DNA from: Rhodanobacteraceae bacterium
Lineage (GTDB): Bacteria > Pseudomonadota > Gammaproteobacteria > Xanthomonadales > SZUA-5
Reading direction: 5' to 3'
Length of the DNA: 64,000 nt
Assembly: GCA_016713135.1 (NCBI GenBank)
Contig: JADJPR010000002.1
Location: 124,001 to 188,000 of the forward strand
This document shows, piece after piece, positions 38,619-48,486 of the stretch. How positions within the stretch are numbered: the first letter of the stretch is position 1; the number at the start of each line of letters is the position of its first letter. Made by a program: the position numbers and the translations under genes. The notes beneath the pieces are model-generated. The model did not search any database and was not told where the DNA came from. It saw nothing but the letters and a program-made list of their open reading frames with translations.

Positions 38619-38954
38619 TCAGAACGGCAGCTTGAAACCCGGCGGCAGGTTCATCCCGCCGGTGACCTTGGCCATCCGCGAGGACGACATCTCGCCGACC
38701 TTGTTGACCGCGTCGTTGACCGCCGCGGCGACCAGGTCTTCCAGCATTTCCGGATCGTCCTTGAGCAACTGCGGGTCGATGCGCACCCGGCGCACCTCGT
38801 GGCGGCCGCTCATGGTCACCACCACCATGTTGCCGCCGGCAGAACCCAGCACCTCGGCGCTTTCGAGTTCCTTCTGCGCCTGTGCCATCTGCTTCTGCAG
38901 CTCTTCCTGCATCTTCTGGGCCTGCTGCAGGATATTGCCCAATCCACCGCGCAT
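38619..38954 (-). CDS. ybaB: nucleoid-associated protein of the YbaB/EbfC family
   Basis: This is a small dimeric DNA-binding protein. The 111-residue product has the helical N-terminus (LGNILQQAQKMQEELQKQMA) and the conserved beta region VVVTMSGRHEVRRVRIDPQL, then MNLPPGFKLPF at the end. It is located between dnaX and recR as in most proteobacteria. The ATG at 38954 lies 15 bases downstream of the dnaX stop. Confidence 0.97.
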   Translation of the reverse strand: MRGGLGNILQQAQKMQEELQKQMAQAQKELESAEVLGSAGGNMVVVTMSGRHEVRRVRIDPQLLKDDPEMLEDLVAAAVNDAVNKVGEMSSSRMAKVTGGMNLPPGFKLPF

Positions 38955-38969
38955 ATCAGTGCTCCGTGT

Positions 38970-40631
38970 TCAATCGACTTGCAGCGAACCCGGCACCGGG
39001 CGGGCGCCGAACTCGCGGGTAAGGGACTGCAGACCGGGGTCTGCCATCAAGGTCTGCTCGGCCGCCGCGACGCGCTCGCTGCGGGCGCGCGAGTTGCGCT
39101 CGGCCATGGTCTCGCCATCCAGCGTGCGCATCACGATATCGAGTTCGCAGGCGCCGCCGAGCACGCCCTTGAGCGCGTCCTCCAGACCACGCCGCGCGAA
39201 CGGCGAGTTCAGGCTTTCCAGGCGCGGCTCCAGCGCCAGCTTCCAGCGCGCGCCCTGCCCTTCGATCGGCTTGAGCTGGCTTGCCAGCTCGCGCGAGGGA
39301 CCGCGCAGCTCGGCGCGTTCGAGCAGTTCGAACCAGGCGGCGGCGCCGGGTGCGGCGGGCTGAGCTGCTGGTGCGGGTGTTGGTGTTGGTGTTGGTGTTG
39401 GTGCGGGTGTTGGTGTTGGTGTTGGCGCGATCGACGACACTGCGCGCGGGGCGGGTGCCGGGGCTGGCATCGGGCGCACCGGTGCGGCGGCGGGCGCGGG
39501 CGCCGGGCGCGCGGAGGCGGGTGGCGCCAGCTGCGCGCCGTCGCCGCCGGCTGGCTTGAAGGCCATCAGGCGCAGCAGCGCCATCTCGAAGCCGGTGCGC
39601 TGGTCGGGCGCGAGGTCGATGTCGCGGCGTGCCATCAAGGTCAGCTGGTAATACAGCTGCACATCCTCGGGCGTCAGGCCCTCGGCCAGACGCAGCAGGG
39701 TCGCGTCGTCGACCAGCTCGGACTCGACGTCATCGCCCAGCACCTGGCGCGCGGCGATGTCATGCCACAGCACCAGCAGTTCGCCGAGCAGGCCGGCGTA
39801 GTCGACCGACAGCTCGCCGATGCGCTTCAGCTCGATCCGCAGCGCCGCGCGGTCCCCGGTCATGAGCGCATTGGCCAGCGTGGCCAAGGCGCGGCGGTCG
39901 ATGGTGCCGAGCATCGCCAGCACATCGTCGTGGCGCACCGTGCCACTGCCGAAGGCGAGTGCCTGGTCGAGCAGCGACAGCCCGTCGCGCAGGCTGCCAT
40001 CGGCCGCGCGCGACAGCGCCGAGAGCGCCGGCAACTCGTAGCTCACGCCCTCGGCATCCAGGATGTGGCGCATCTGGTTCTCGATTTCCGTCCGCTCCAG
40101 CCGCTTCAGGCTGAACTGCAGGCAGCGCGAAAGCACCGTCACCGGCAGCTTCTGCGGATCGGTGGTGGCGAGCAGGAACTTGACGTGCGGCGGCGGCTCT
40201 TCCAGCGTCTTCAGCAGCGCATTGAAGCTGTGCGTCGACAGCATGTGCACTTCGTCGATCAGGTAGACCTTGTAGCGCCCGCGGCTGGGCGCATAGATCA
40301 CGTTGTCGAGCAGTTCGCGGGTGTCGTCCACCTTGGTGCGTGAGGCCGCATCGATCTCCAGCAGGTCGACGAAGCGGCCTGCGTCGATGTCAAGGCAAGC
40401 CGAGCACTTGCCGCAAGGCTCGGCGCTGACGCCGACCTCGCAGTTGAGCGCCTTGGCCAGGATGCGCGCGATGGTGGTCTTGCCGACGCCACGGGTGCCG
40501 GTGAACAGAAAGGCGTGATGCAGCCGGCCGGTCTCGATGCCGTTGACCAGCGCGCGCACCACATGCTGCTGCCCGACCAGTTCGGCAAAGCGACGCGGGC
40601 GCCATTTGCGCGCCAGGACCAGGTAGCTCAT
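38970..40631 (-). CDS. dnaX: DNA polymerase III subunit tau/gamma
   Basis: This is the clamp-loader ATPase and replisome organiser. The 553-residue product starts MSYLVLARKWRPRRFAELVG. It has Walker A (FTGTRGVGKTTIARILAKAL), the zinc-binding cysteines (CGKCSACLDID), Walker B (VYLIDEVHMLSTHSFNALL) and the SRC motif (TVLSRCLQFSL). A Pro/Thr/Ala low-complexity linker (about 370-425) precedes the C-terminal tau domain. The linker includes a near-perfect Thr-Pro repeat. I see no A6-type slippery sequence for making the short gamma form. The ATG at 40631 was chosen over 40652 because family proteins start there. Confidence 0.97.
   Translation of the reverse strand: MSYLVLARKWRPRRFAELVGQQHVVRALVNGIETGRLHHAFLFTGTRGVGKTTIARILAKALNCEVGVSAEPCGKCSACLDIDAGRFVDLLEIDAASRTKVDDTRELLDNVIYAPSRGRYKVYLIDEVHMLSTHSFNALLKTLEEPPPHVKFLLATTDPQKLPVTVLSRCLQFSLKRLERTEIENQMRHILDAEGVSYELPALSALSRAADGSLRDGLSLLDQALAFGSGTVRHDDVLAMLGTIDRRALATLANALMTGDRAALRIELKRIGELSVDYAGLLGELLVLWHDIAARQVLGDDVESELVDDATLLRLAEGLTPEDVQLYYQLTLMARRDIDLAPDQRTGFEMALLRLMAFKPAGGDGAQLAPPASARPAPAPAAAPVRPMPAPAPAPRAVSSIAPTPTPTPAPTPTPTPTPAPAAQPAAPGAAAWFELLERAELRGPSRELASQLKPIEGQGARWKLALEPRLESLNSPFARRGLEDALKGVLGGACELDIVMRTLDGETMAERNSRARSERVAAAEQTLMADPGLQSLTREFGARPVPGSLQVD
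39371..39427. repeat. hexanucleotide tandem repeat inside dnaX
   Basis: Ten or so copies of GGTGTT/GGTGCG units encode alternating Pro-Thr and Pro-Ala in the tau linker (about residues 402-420). The tract keeps frame whatever the copy number and is a likely site of length variation between strains. Confidence 0.85.
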
Positions 40632-40734
40632 CGGGACAGCGGACTCCAGCAACGGAAGGCGGATGATGCCGCTTTTGGCGGGCCGAGAGGAGTTCGGGGC
40701 AGGGTGGCGCGCGCCGAGATGCTGAACCCGTCAG

Positions 40735-40917
40735 CTGGTTGTTGGTTGTTGGTTGTCGGTTGTTGGCGGCGAAGCTCGCATGCCGCGAGACCTGCGGGAG
40801 CCGACACTGTCGGCGATCTCTTCCCGCGGCCGCCGGCAGAAGTTCGCGGCTGAAGCCGCTCCCACCGGGTATCGGCCCAGGGGCCGTTGCTGCCGACAAC
40901 CGGCAACCGGCGACAGG
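40735..40917. repeat. GTTGGTTGT-word inverted repeat with REP pair (R14)
   Basis: The left arm (40735-40780) repeats GGTTGTT and GGTTGTC and ends GGCGGCGAAGCTCG. The right arm (40882-40917) repeats CGACAACCGG and CAACCGG. Inside is a REP pair in opposite orientations: 40795-40820 (GGGAGCCGACACTGTCGGCG) and 40843-40866 (TCGCGGCTGAAGCCGCTCCC). It lies between dnaX and the SRP RNA. Nothing else is visible in this 299-bp gap. Confidence 0.85.
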
Positions 40918-40930
40918 ACTCGTCAGAAAG

Positions 40931-41046
40931 GGTGGCGGCCCCTGCCAGCCACACCCCGGCGCCCGCTCGAACCGCGACCGTTGCTCCCTTCCGGGCCTGG
41001 CGGGGTTGACGGCCTTGCGACGCGGGGGGACCGACAGGGACCGCCG
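40931..41046 (-). ncRNA. ffs: signal recognition particle 4.5S RNA
   Basis: On the minus strand the conserved apical region reads GCCAGGCCCGGAAGGGAGCA, the hallmark of bacterial small SRP RNA. The flanks fold into one long hairpin: GGCGGTCCCTG at the 5' end (around 41045) pairs with CAGGGGCCGCC at the 3' end (around 40933). The length is about 115 nt. It binds Ffh for co-translational membrane targeting. Position upstream of dnaX and next to tRNA-Ser is common in gammaproteobacteria. Ends are approximate. Confidence 0.93.
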
Positions 41047-41085
41047 CAGAACTGTGCAGCGGCCCGGAAGCCGTTGCGAATCGAG

Positions 41086-41178
41086 TGGCGGAGAGAGAGG
41101 GATTCGAACCCTCGAAGCGGGGTTTAGCCGCTTACACACTTTCCAGGCGTGCTCCTTCAACCGCTCGGACATCTCTCC
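41086..41178 (-). tRNA. tRNA-Ser(GGA)
   Basis: The minus strand begins GGAGAGATGTCCGAGCGGTT, has the anticodon loop CTGGAAA (anticodon GGA), a long class II variable arm, and the T-arm GGTTCGAATCC. It ends CTCTCTCCGCCA with encoded CCA. The acceptor stem GGAGAGA pairs with TCTCTCC. It is 93 nt including CCA and reads UCC/UCU codons. Confidence 0.97.
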
Positions 41179-41270
41179 ACTCGAACACCCACCCGCGACA
41201 CCAGCATCCTGCCAGCACCTCGGGTAGCCCGCGATCATAGCGCAGGGCGGGCGGGCGGCTCAACCCGGCG

Positions 41271-41379
41271 TGGTTCTGGGTTCTGGGTTGTGAGTTGTGG
41301 GCAGCAAGATCAAGTGCGGAAAGCAGGAATCCGCGACATCCTGCCGCCCACAACCCACAACTCACAACTCACAACCCGC
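41271..41379. repeat. GGTTGTG-word inverted repeat (R15)
   Basis: The left arm (41271-41306) repeats GGTTCTGG, GGGTTGTG and AGTTGTGG. The right arm (41341-41379) repeats CCCACAAC and CTCACAAC. The loop is about 35 bases. Its right end abuts the moaE stop codon (41381). Confidence 0.9.
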
Positions 41380-41380
41380 T

Positions 41381-41800
41381 TCAGGGCAGCGGATGCAACC
41401 ACTCCGGCCCGCCATCGCGGTAGTGCTCGTGCTTCCAGATCGGCACGCGGGCTTTCAGGGTGTCGATCACGCCTTCGCAGCCGGCGAAGGCGGCGGCGCG
41501 GTGGGGCGAGCTGACGCCGATCCACACCGCGAGTTCGCCGAGTTGCACGTTGCCGGTGCGGTGGACCACCAGCACTTCGGCCAGGCCATGCGCGGCGGCT
41601 TGTTCGCGGGCGACGGCGAGGCCTTCGGCGATGGCGACCGGAGCGTAGGCCTCGTAGACGATGCGGTCCACCGGGCGGCCGCGGTTGTGGTCGCGCACGC
41701 GGCCTTCGAAAGTGACCACCGCGCCGCAGGCTGACTGCGACAAGCGCCTACGCAGCGCGTCGGGGTCGATGGGCTGGTCGGTCAGTTCGAATTCGATCAT
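41381..41800 (-). CDS. moaE: molybdopterin synthase catalytic subunit MoaE
   Basis: MoaE and MoaD together insert sulfur into precursor Z (cPMP) to make molybdopterin. The 139-residue product has GAVVTFEGRVRDHNRGRPVD, VLVVHRTGNVQLGELAVWIG and the catalytic-lysine region LKARVPIWKHEHYRDG. The length is normal. The ATG at 41800 precedes the conserved IEFELTDQPID. An in-frame codon upstream (41872) would overlap moaD. It is the last gene of moaACDE here, 28 bp after moaD, and ends at repeat R15. Confidence 0.96.
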   Translation of the reverse strand: MIEFELTDQPIDPDALRRRLSQSACGAVVTFEGRVRDHNRGRPVDRIVYEAYAPVAIAEGLAVAREQAAAHGLAEVLVVHRTGNVQLGELAVWIGVSSPHRAAAFAGCEGVIDTLKARVPIWKHEHYRDGGPEWLHPLP

Positions 41801-41828
41801 GGACTTGGACTCAACATGCCAGCGGTCT

Positions 41829-42068
41829 TCAGCCGCCCGAGAACGGCGGCAGGAACACCACCTCGTCGCCATCCTTCAGCGCATGGCCCCATGGCACCAG
41901 CGCGTCATTGACGGCGACCCGCACGGCGGATTCCGTGAAGCTCCAGCCGTGGCGTTGCTGCAGCGAGCGGTACAACGCGGCCAGGTCGCCGTCGTCCACC
42001 TCGAACGTTTCCTGGTCCACGCCCGCGGCGGTGCGCAGCGCGGCGAAGTGGCGCACGCGCACCCGCAT
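41829..42068 (-). CDS. moaD: molybdopterin synthase sulfur carrier subunit MoaD
   Basis: This ubiquitin-like protein carries the thiocarboxylate sulfur on its terminal glycine. The 79-residue product begins MRVRVRHFAALRTAAGVDQE and ends DGDEVVFLPPFSGG, with the essential C-terminal Gly-Gly. The ATG overlaps the moaC stop (TGATG), giving translational coupling and fixing the start at 42068. Confidence 0.96.
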   Translation of the reverse strand: MRVRVRHFAALRTAAGVDQETFEVDDGDLAALYRSLQQRHGWSFTESAVRVAVNDALVPWGHALKDGDEVVFLPPFSGG

Positions 42069-42553
42069 CAGGTCGCCTCCGTTTCGCGGCGGAAGTCGCG
42101 CTTGCCGCCGGATTTCTCGACCAGCCGCAGGCGCCGGATCTCGATCTCGGGCGAGAGCGCCTTGCACATGTCGTAAACCGCCAGCGCGGCCACCGCGGCG
42201 CCGGTCATCGCCTCCATCTCGGCGCCGGTCTTCGCCGACAGGCGCACGCTACAGCGCACGCGCCAGACGCCCTCGCCCCGCGGCTCGATCTCGATTTCGC
42301 AGTCGTCCAGCGACAGCGGATGGCAGAAGGGGATCAGCGTCGCGGTCTGCTTCGCGCCCATGACGCCGGCGATGATCGCGGTGGCGATCACCGGGCCCTT
42401 GGCCACCGCGAAGCCCTGCTCGCGCAGTTGCCGGTCGACCGCCGGCGGGAACGCGATCTCGGCCTCGGCGCGCGCGCGGCGCAGGCTTACCGGCTTGTCG
42501 CCGACATCGACCATCCGCGGCCGGCCGCTCTCATCGATGTGGGTCAGGCTCAT
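42068..42553 (-). CDS. moaC: cyclic pyranopterin monophosphate synthase MoaC
   Basis: MoaC converts the MoaA product to cyclic pyranopterin monophosphate. The 161-residue product has the start HIDESGRPRMVDVGDKPVSL, the segment GVMGAKQTATLIPFCHPLSL, the catalytic KTGAEMEAMTGAAVAALAVY, and a C-terminal VEKSGGKRDF. All are standard for the family. Its start overlaps the moaA stop (ATGA). Confidence 0.98.
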   Translation of the reverse strand: MSLTHIDESGRPRMVDVGDKPVSLRRARAEAEIAFPPAVDRQLREQGFAVAKGPVIATAIIAGVMGAKQTATLIPFCHPLSLDDCEIEIEPRGEGVWRVRCSVRLSAKTGAEMEAMTGAAVAALAVYDMCKALSPEIEIRRLRLVEKSGGKRDFRRETEAT

Positions 42554-43575
42554 CCGCCAATCCTGTACATTTCGACGCGCCCGTCGCGCGCCTGTTCGCT
42601 GGGTTGCCGTTCTTCGCTGTAGCGGTCGATGCGCGCGCGCCAGACCGCGCTGATCGCCTCGCGCAGCGCCGCATCGCTGGCGCCGCCACGCAGCAGGGTG
42701 CGCAAATCACGCCCGCTGCGGCCGAACAGGCAGGTGTAGAGCTGGCCGTCGGCTGACAGCCGCGCGCGCGTGCAGTCGCCGCAGAAGGGCTGGCTGACCG
42801 AGGAGATGAATCCCACCTCGCCGGCGCCATCGACGAAACGGTAGCGCTCGGCTACTTCGCCGCGGTAGGCCGACTGCAGCGGCTCAAGCGGGTAGCGCGC
42901 CTGGATCCGCGCGAGCAACTCGCGCGAGGGCACCGCCGCCGCCATCTGCCAGCGGTTGCAGGTACCGACATCCATGTATTCGATGAAGCGCGGCAGGTAG
43001 CCGTGCACGCGGCAGTACTCGACCAGCGGCAGCACCTCGGACTCGTTGCCGCCGCGCTGCACCACGCAGTTGATCTTGATCGGGGCCAGCCCCGCACGCG
43101 CCGCTTGCTGCAGCCCGGCGAGCACTTCCTCGACATGCCCGCGATCCCCGCTCATGACCCGGAAGACCTTGGGATCCAGTGCATCCAGGCTGACCGTGAT
43201 GCGCTTGAGGCCGGCCGCCGCGAGCGCCGCGGCATCGCGCGCCAGCAGCACGCCATTGCTGGTCAGCGCCAGGTCCGGCGGGCCGGGCAGCGCCGCCAGC
43301 CGGGCGATGATCTCGGGCAGGTCGCGGCGCAGCAGCGGCTCGCCGCCAGTGACGCGGATCTTGCGCACGCCCAGATCGACAAACACCGCCGCCAGCCGCG
43401 CAATCTCCTCGGGCGTCAGCCGCTCGGCGGCGGCGAGGAAAGCGTGGTCGCGCGGATAGCGGTCCTCCGGCATGCAGTAGGGGCAGCGGAAGTTGCAGCG
43501 ATCGATCACCGAGATGCGCAGGTCCATCAATGGACGCTGCAGACGGTCGACGAGTACGGATCCGGAAGCGCTCAC
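42550..43575 (-). CDS. moaA: GTP 3',8-cyclase MoaA
   Basis: This radical-SAM enzyme starts molybdenum-cofactor synthesis from GTP. The 341-residue product has the N-terminal cluster motif CNFRCPYC, the segment RKIRVTGGEPLLRRDLPE, and the C-terminal cluster cysteines in QPFCGDCTRARLSADGQLYT followed by CLF. Its extreme C-terminus is MYRIGG, ending in the essential Gly-Gly. I chose the GTG at 43575 because it overlaps the stop of the upstream metallo-hydrolase frame (GTGA). Starting at 43596 would lie inside that gene. Confidence 0.96.
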   Translation of the reverse strand: MSASGSVLVDRLQRPLMDLRISVIDRCNFRCPYCMPEDRYPRDHAFLAAAERLTPEEIARLAAVFVDLGVRKIRVTGGEPLLRRDLPEIIARLAALPGPPDLALTSNGVLLARDAAALAAAGLKRITVSLDALDPKVFRVMSGDRGHVEEVLAGLQQAARAGLAPIKINCVVQRGGNESEVLPLVEYCRVHGYLPRFIEYMDVGTCNRWQMAAAVPSRELLARIQARYPLEPLQSAYRGEVAERYRFVDGAGEVGFISSVSQPFCGDCTRARLSADGQLYTCLFGRSGRDLRTLLRGGASDAALREAISAVWRARIDRYSEERQPSEQARDGRVEMYRIGG

Positions 43576-44371
43576 GCGCCGCTCCAGGCCGACCACGTCG
43601 AGGCCAGTGCGTCGTCGTTGGGCGGCGGCAGCGGGTACACCGCGCCCGGCGTGGCCACACGGTAACCGCCCTCGCGCAGCAGCGCGGCAGCCGGCTCATC
43701 GGCGTAGTGGTAGAGCACCAGCCGCGCGCGGATCGCCGCGCCGTACTCGCGTTCAGGTCATCGAGTCCCGTGTGCGAGGGATTCGCCACCGGCGTGCAGT
43801 CGTGGAAGATGGTTTCGCCGTGGCGCGCATGGCGCTGCAGCCACTCGGGGATCGGCCGGGTGTCGCCGGTGTAGAGAAAGCTGCCTGCCAGCGCGACCCC
43901 GTAGGCACTCTCCGGCGCGTGATGGCGCACCGGGAAAACGTTGAAGCGCATCCCGGCGTGCCAGAAGGCATCGCTGACCGGAATCAGCTGGAACACGTCC
44001 CAGAAATTGCGCCCACCCTCGGCCACCCAGTTCGGGAAATCGGCGATGCGCCGCTGCAGCAGCGGCACCACCGTCGCCGGCACATAGATCCGCGGCAGCG
44101 CAGGTTCGGGCACGAAGGCCAGGCGATAGAACCAGGTCTCGAAGTCGCCGATGTGGTCGAGGTGCGTGTGGGTGACGAAGGCCGCGCGCGGCAAGTCGCC
44201 GTAGACATCGCGGTAGCGGTCCAGCGCGCCGATGCCGGCGTCGATCAGCAGCAGCGGCTGGTCGCCGCGCTGCAGCACCGCGCTGGAACAGCCGAGCGCG
44301 CTGGCCTGCGCGCTGCCGACGCCGAGGAAGCGCAGCGACAGGGTCGAGGCGTTGGAATCAGGAGCACTCAT
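43572..44371 (-). pseudogene. metallo-beta-lactamase-fold hydrolase with a one-base frameshift
   Basis: The first 206 residues (MSAPDSNASTLSLRFLGVGS onward) form a metallo-beta-lactamase-fold domain with the zinc motif THTHLDHIGDFE and later ligands in VFPVRHHAPESAYG and IFHDCTPV. Near 43750 one base is missing. Restoring a C after CTGAAC keeps the frame open for another 60 codons (EYGAAIRARLVLYHYADEPA). It then ends in a TGA that overlaps the moaA GTG, exactly as expected for a tight operon. Read literally, the frame runs on out of phase through moaA. Either a real recent mutation or a sequencing error. Substrate unknown. Confidence 0.8.
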
Positions 44372-45096
44372 CCGGTCACGCTAGCATGCGCGGCCAGCAG
44401 TTGCTGCCACCCGGCGCGGGCATCGGCGGCCTCGGCGCGCGCGCCGTAGAGTTTGCGCAGCGAGCGCTGCAGGCGCGCCAGCACCTCGGCACTCCACCCT
44501 GCCGGGTCACGCTGGCGTCCGCGGTCCCAGTCGATCACCCAGACCGCGCCATGCGCGTCCAGCAACAGGTTGTGCGCGTTGAGATCGGCATGCTGGAAGC
44601 CGCTGGCATGCACCTGGCCGAGCGTACTGCCGAGGCGGGTCCAGTCGATCGCCGTCCAGTCCGCCGTCGCGGCCAGCCGCGCCGACAGGGTTTCGGCCGC
44701 CGCGATCTGCGCCATCAACAAATCGCCGGTGTAGAAGGCGCCGCGGCGCCTGACCTCGGCCGCCAACGGCCGCGGCACCGGCAGCCCGGCGGCGACGGCC
44801 GCGGCGAGCAGGCGGAACTCGCGCAGCGGCCGCGCGCTGGCAGTCCCGGTCCAGACGTAGCTGTCCTTGAGCACCCGCGCAACCGCCCCGCCTCGGCGAT
44901 AGCGGCGCAGCACGGCCGCGCCAAAGGGTGCATCGATGGCATAGGTGGCGCCGCGCCCCTTGTCGAGCACCCGGCGCTGCGGCCAGTGGGCCGGGTCGAA
45001 CCAGGCGGCAGCGGGCGGCGGCAGGCGCGCAGCATCGTAGATGACGACACGGTCGCCATCGGTCAGCATCTGCGCCTGGATCGCCCTTTCGATCAC
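44368..45096 (-). CDS. kdkA: 3-deoxy-D-manno-octulosonic acid kinase
   Basis: This kinase phosphorylates Kdo in the lipopolysaccharide inner core of organisms that make Kdo-4-phosphate. The product (242 residues from GTG 45096) has an RIO/LPS-kinase fold: GRGATYAIDAPFGAAVLRRY, SARPLREFRLLAAAVAAGLP, and the catalytic loop GFQHADLNAHNLLLDAHGAV with IDWDRGR. I chose the GTG at 45096 because GGAGGAGG lies about ten bases upstream. The ATG at 45069 is a possible alternative. The stop overlaps the start of the metallo-hydrolase. It is divergent from a heptosyltransferase, 35 bp apart, so both act on the LPS core. Confidence 0.92.
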   Translation of the reverse strand: MIERAIQAQMLTDGDRVVIYDAARLPPPAAAWFDPAHWPQRRVLDKGRGATYAIDAPFGAAVLRRYRRGGAVARVLKDSYVWTGTASARPLREFRLLAAAVAAGLPVPRPLAAEVRRRGAFYTGDLLMAQIAAAETLSARLAATADWTAIDWTRLGSTLGQVHASGFQHADLNAHNLLLDAHGAVWVIDWDRGRQRDPAGWSAEVLARLQRSLRKLYGARAEAADARAGWQQLLAAHASVTG

Positions 45097-45131
45097 CCGC
45101 CCGTCCCTCCTCCACAGCCCACAGCATAGCC

Positions 45132-46217
45132 GTGAACCCCGATTCCCCATCCGTCTGCCTGCTGCGCCTGTCGGCGCTGGGCGACGTCAGCCATGTGCTG
45201 CCGCTGGTCCACGCCTTCCGCCAGCAGCAGCCGCAGACCCGGCTCAGCTGGATCATCGGCGCCGGCGAGGCGCAGCTGATGGCGGGGCTCGAAGGCGTCG
45301 AGCTGCTGCCGTACCGCAAGAAGGATGGCTGGGCCGGCACCCGCAAGCTCTGGCAGCAGCTGCGCGGGCGGCGCTTCGACGCCTTGCTGCTGATGCAGCT
45401 GGCGCTGCGCGCGAACGCGATCAGCGTTGGCGTGCGCGCCGCCCGGCGCATCGGCTACGACCGCATGCGCTCGCGCGAGGGCCACGGGATGTTCATCCGC
45501 GAGCGCATCCCGGAACACGGCTACAGCCATGTGCTGGAAACCCTGTGCCGCTTCGGCGAGCCGCTCGGCGTGCGCGTCGATGAGCTGGTGTGGCCCTTCG
45601 CGATCCCCGACGAGGCCCACGCATTCGCCGAGCGCATGCTGCCGCCGGATGCGCCGCTGCTCGGCATCAGCGCGTGTTCCAGCCATTTGCAGCGCTCCTG
45701 GCACGCGCAGGGCTATGCCGAACTGGCGCGCCACGCGCACCGTCGCCACGGCATGCGCGTGGTCCTGCTCGGCGGGCGCAGCGAGGCCGAGCGCGCGATG
45801 GCCGACCGGATCCAGGCGCTCGCGCCGGACGCGCACTGCGTCGACCTGGTCGGCAAGGACACCCTGAAACAGATGCTGGCGCTGCTGCAGCGACTCACGG
45901 TCCTGGTGTCCCCGGATGCTGGTCCGGCGCACCTGGCCAGTGCGCTCGGCGTGCCGGTGATCGGCCTGCACGCGGCCACCGACCCGCGCCGCAGCGGGCC
46001 CTACCGCAGCCTGCAGTGGTGCGTGAACCGCTTCCCCGAGTTGGTGCGCAAGGCGCGCGGGATCGAAGACCTGTCGCAAGTGCGGTGGAGTACGCGCATC
46101 GAGTACGACGGGGTCATGGACCGGATCCAGATCGACGAGGTGCTGGCCACGCTCGACCGCCTGCTGGCCACGCCGGCGGCCGGGCGGCTGGCGCCGGCGC
46201 GCTTGCGGCGCGGCTGA
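45132..46217 (+). CDS. LPS-core heptosyltransferase (glycosyltransferase family 9)
   Basis: This transferase probably adds heptose to the lipopolysaccharide inner core, working at the cytoplasmic face. The 361-residue product has the N-terminal SVCLLRLSALGDVSHVLPLV, the Arg-rich ARRIGYDRMRSREGHGMFI, and the C-terminal donor-binding LVSPDAGPAHLASALGVPVI with the following GLHAATDPRRSGPYR. These are the GT9 hallmarks. The start is GTG 45132. It pairs functionally with the divergent kdkA. Which heptose position it acts on cannot be told. Confidence 0.92.
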   Translation: MNPDSPSVCLLRLSALGDVSHVLPLVHAFRQQQPQTRLSWIIGAGEAQLMAGLEGVELLPYRKKDGWAGTRKLWQQLRGRRFDALLLMQLALRANAISVGVRAARRIGYDRMRSREGHGMFIRERIPEHGYSHVLETLCRFGEPLGVRVDELVWPFAIPDEAHAFAERMLPPDAPLLGISACSSHLQRSWHAQGYAELARHAHRRHGMRVVLLGGRSEAERAMADRIQALAPDAHCVDLVGKDTLKQMLALLQRLTVLVSPDAGPAHLASALGVPVIGLHAATDPRRSGPYRSLQWCVNRFPELVRKARGIEDLSQVRWSTRIEYDGVMDRIQIDEVLATLDRLLATPAAGRLAPARLRRG

Positions 46218-46301
46218 GCGGACGCTTCCACGCCGGCGGATTCATTCGAGTCCGTTCTGCCGGAGTGAAGGCACGCCGAACTGGACAACCGCGGCGGCGA
46301 T

Positions 46302-46679
46302 TCAGGCAGCCGGCCGCACCGGCGCCAGCCGCGCAGCTTCGTCCTCGGCGTAGATCCGCGAGCGCACCAGGAAACGCACACCCTCGCCGTTCTCGAGCGA
46401 GAACATGCCGCCGCGGCCTTCCACCACGTCGATGATGAGCTGGGTGTGCTTCCAGTACTCGAACTGCGGACGGCTGATGTAGAACGGCGCGCCGCCAATC
46501 TCGCCGAGATGGATGTCGCCCTCGCCGACGAGGAATTCGCCCTGCGAGTAGCACATCGGCGACGAGCCATCGCAGCAGCCGCCCGACTGGTGGAACATCA
46601 GCGCGCCGTGGCGCTGGCGCAGCCGGTCGATCAGTGCCAGCGCCGCCAGCGTGGGAACGACGCGCGGAACCAGTTCCAT
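46302..46679 (-). CDS. DUF779 protein linked to aldehyde dehydrogenase
   Basis: The 125-residue product has the conserved DUF779 core FHQSGGCCDGSSPMCYSQGE and later IDVVEGRGGMFSLENGEGVR. The paired cysteines suggest metal binding or redox chemistry, but no activity is established. It lies 53 bp downstream of an aldehyde dehydrogenase gene, the usual context, and is expected to be in the same sigma-54-dependent operon. The ATG at 46679 has GGAG six bases upstream. ATG 46691 is less well placed. Confidence 0.92.
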   Translation of the reverse strand: MELVPRVVPTLAALALIDRLRQRHGALMFHQSGGCCDGSSPMCYSQGEFLVGEGDIHLGEIGGAPFYISRPQFEYWKHTQLIIDVVEGRGGMFSLENGEGVRFLVRSRIYAEDEAARLAPVRPAA

Positions 46680-46732
46680 CGGAGTCTCCATGGGCGCCGC
46701 GGCCCGAGTCCGGGCCGCGGGCCGGTCCTGGC

Positions 46733-48262
<1,530 letters not shown>

Positions 48263-48310
48263 GGGTTTCCTCCCTGGATTGCCGGCTGGATGCCGGATGC
48301 CCACGCCACT

Positions 48311-48325
48311 GCACAGCCAATGCCA
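48311..48325 (-). promoter_or_regulatory. sigma-54 promoter for the aldehyde dehydrogenase operon
   Basis: On the minus strand it reads TGGCATTGGCTGTGC, matching the -24/-12 consensus TGGCAC-N5-TTGC at eight of ten defined positions, with the invariant GG and GC exactly ten bases apart. Transcription would start near 48299, giving a leader of about 37 nt. Confidence 0.75.
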
Positions 48326-48456
48326 ACCCCATTGATGCTGCGGTGCACAGTCATTCAATTCATGCACTTGGAGCGTTTTCTGATGCATCGCAGGATCGAC
48401 ATCGCTTGCCAAGTGGGGCCTAGTGTGGTGTGTATCGGTACAGCAGTTGGCCAGGG

Positions 48457-48473
48457 TGTCGCAAAATGCGACA
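48457..48473. promoter_or_regulatory. palindromic candidate enhancer for the AcoR-type activator
   Basis: TGTCGCA, AAA, TGCGACA is a perfect 7-bp inverted repeat. It lies about 130 bp upstream of the sigma-54 promoter and 13 bp before the activator's own start. It could both activate the dehydrogenase operon and autoregulate the activator. Confidence 0.65.
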
Positions 48474-48486
48474 GGGAGGCTCGGGC

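Noticed and set aside
48421..48431. TAGTGTGGTGTG resembling the IS630/MITE end
   Set aside because: Only TA plus nine terminal bases match, then diverges. No second end is found, so chance or a very old remnant.
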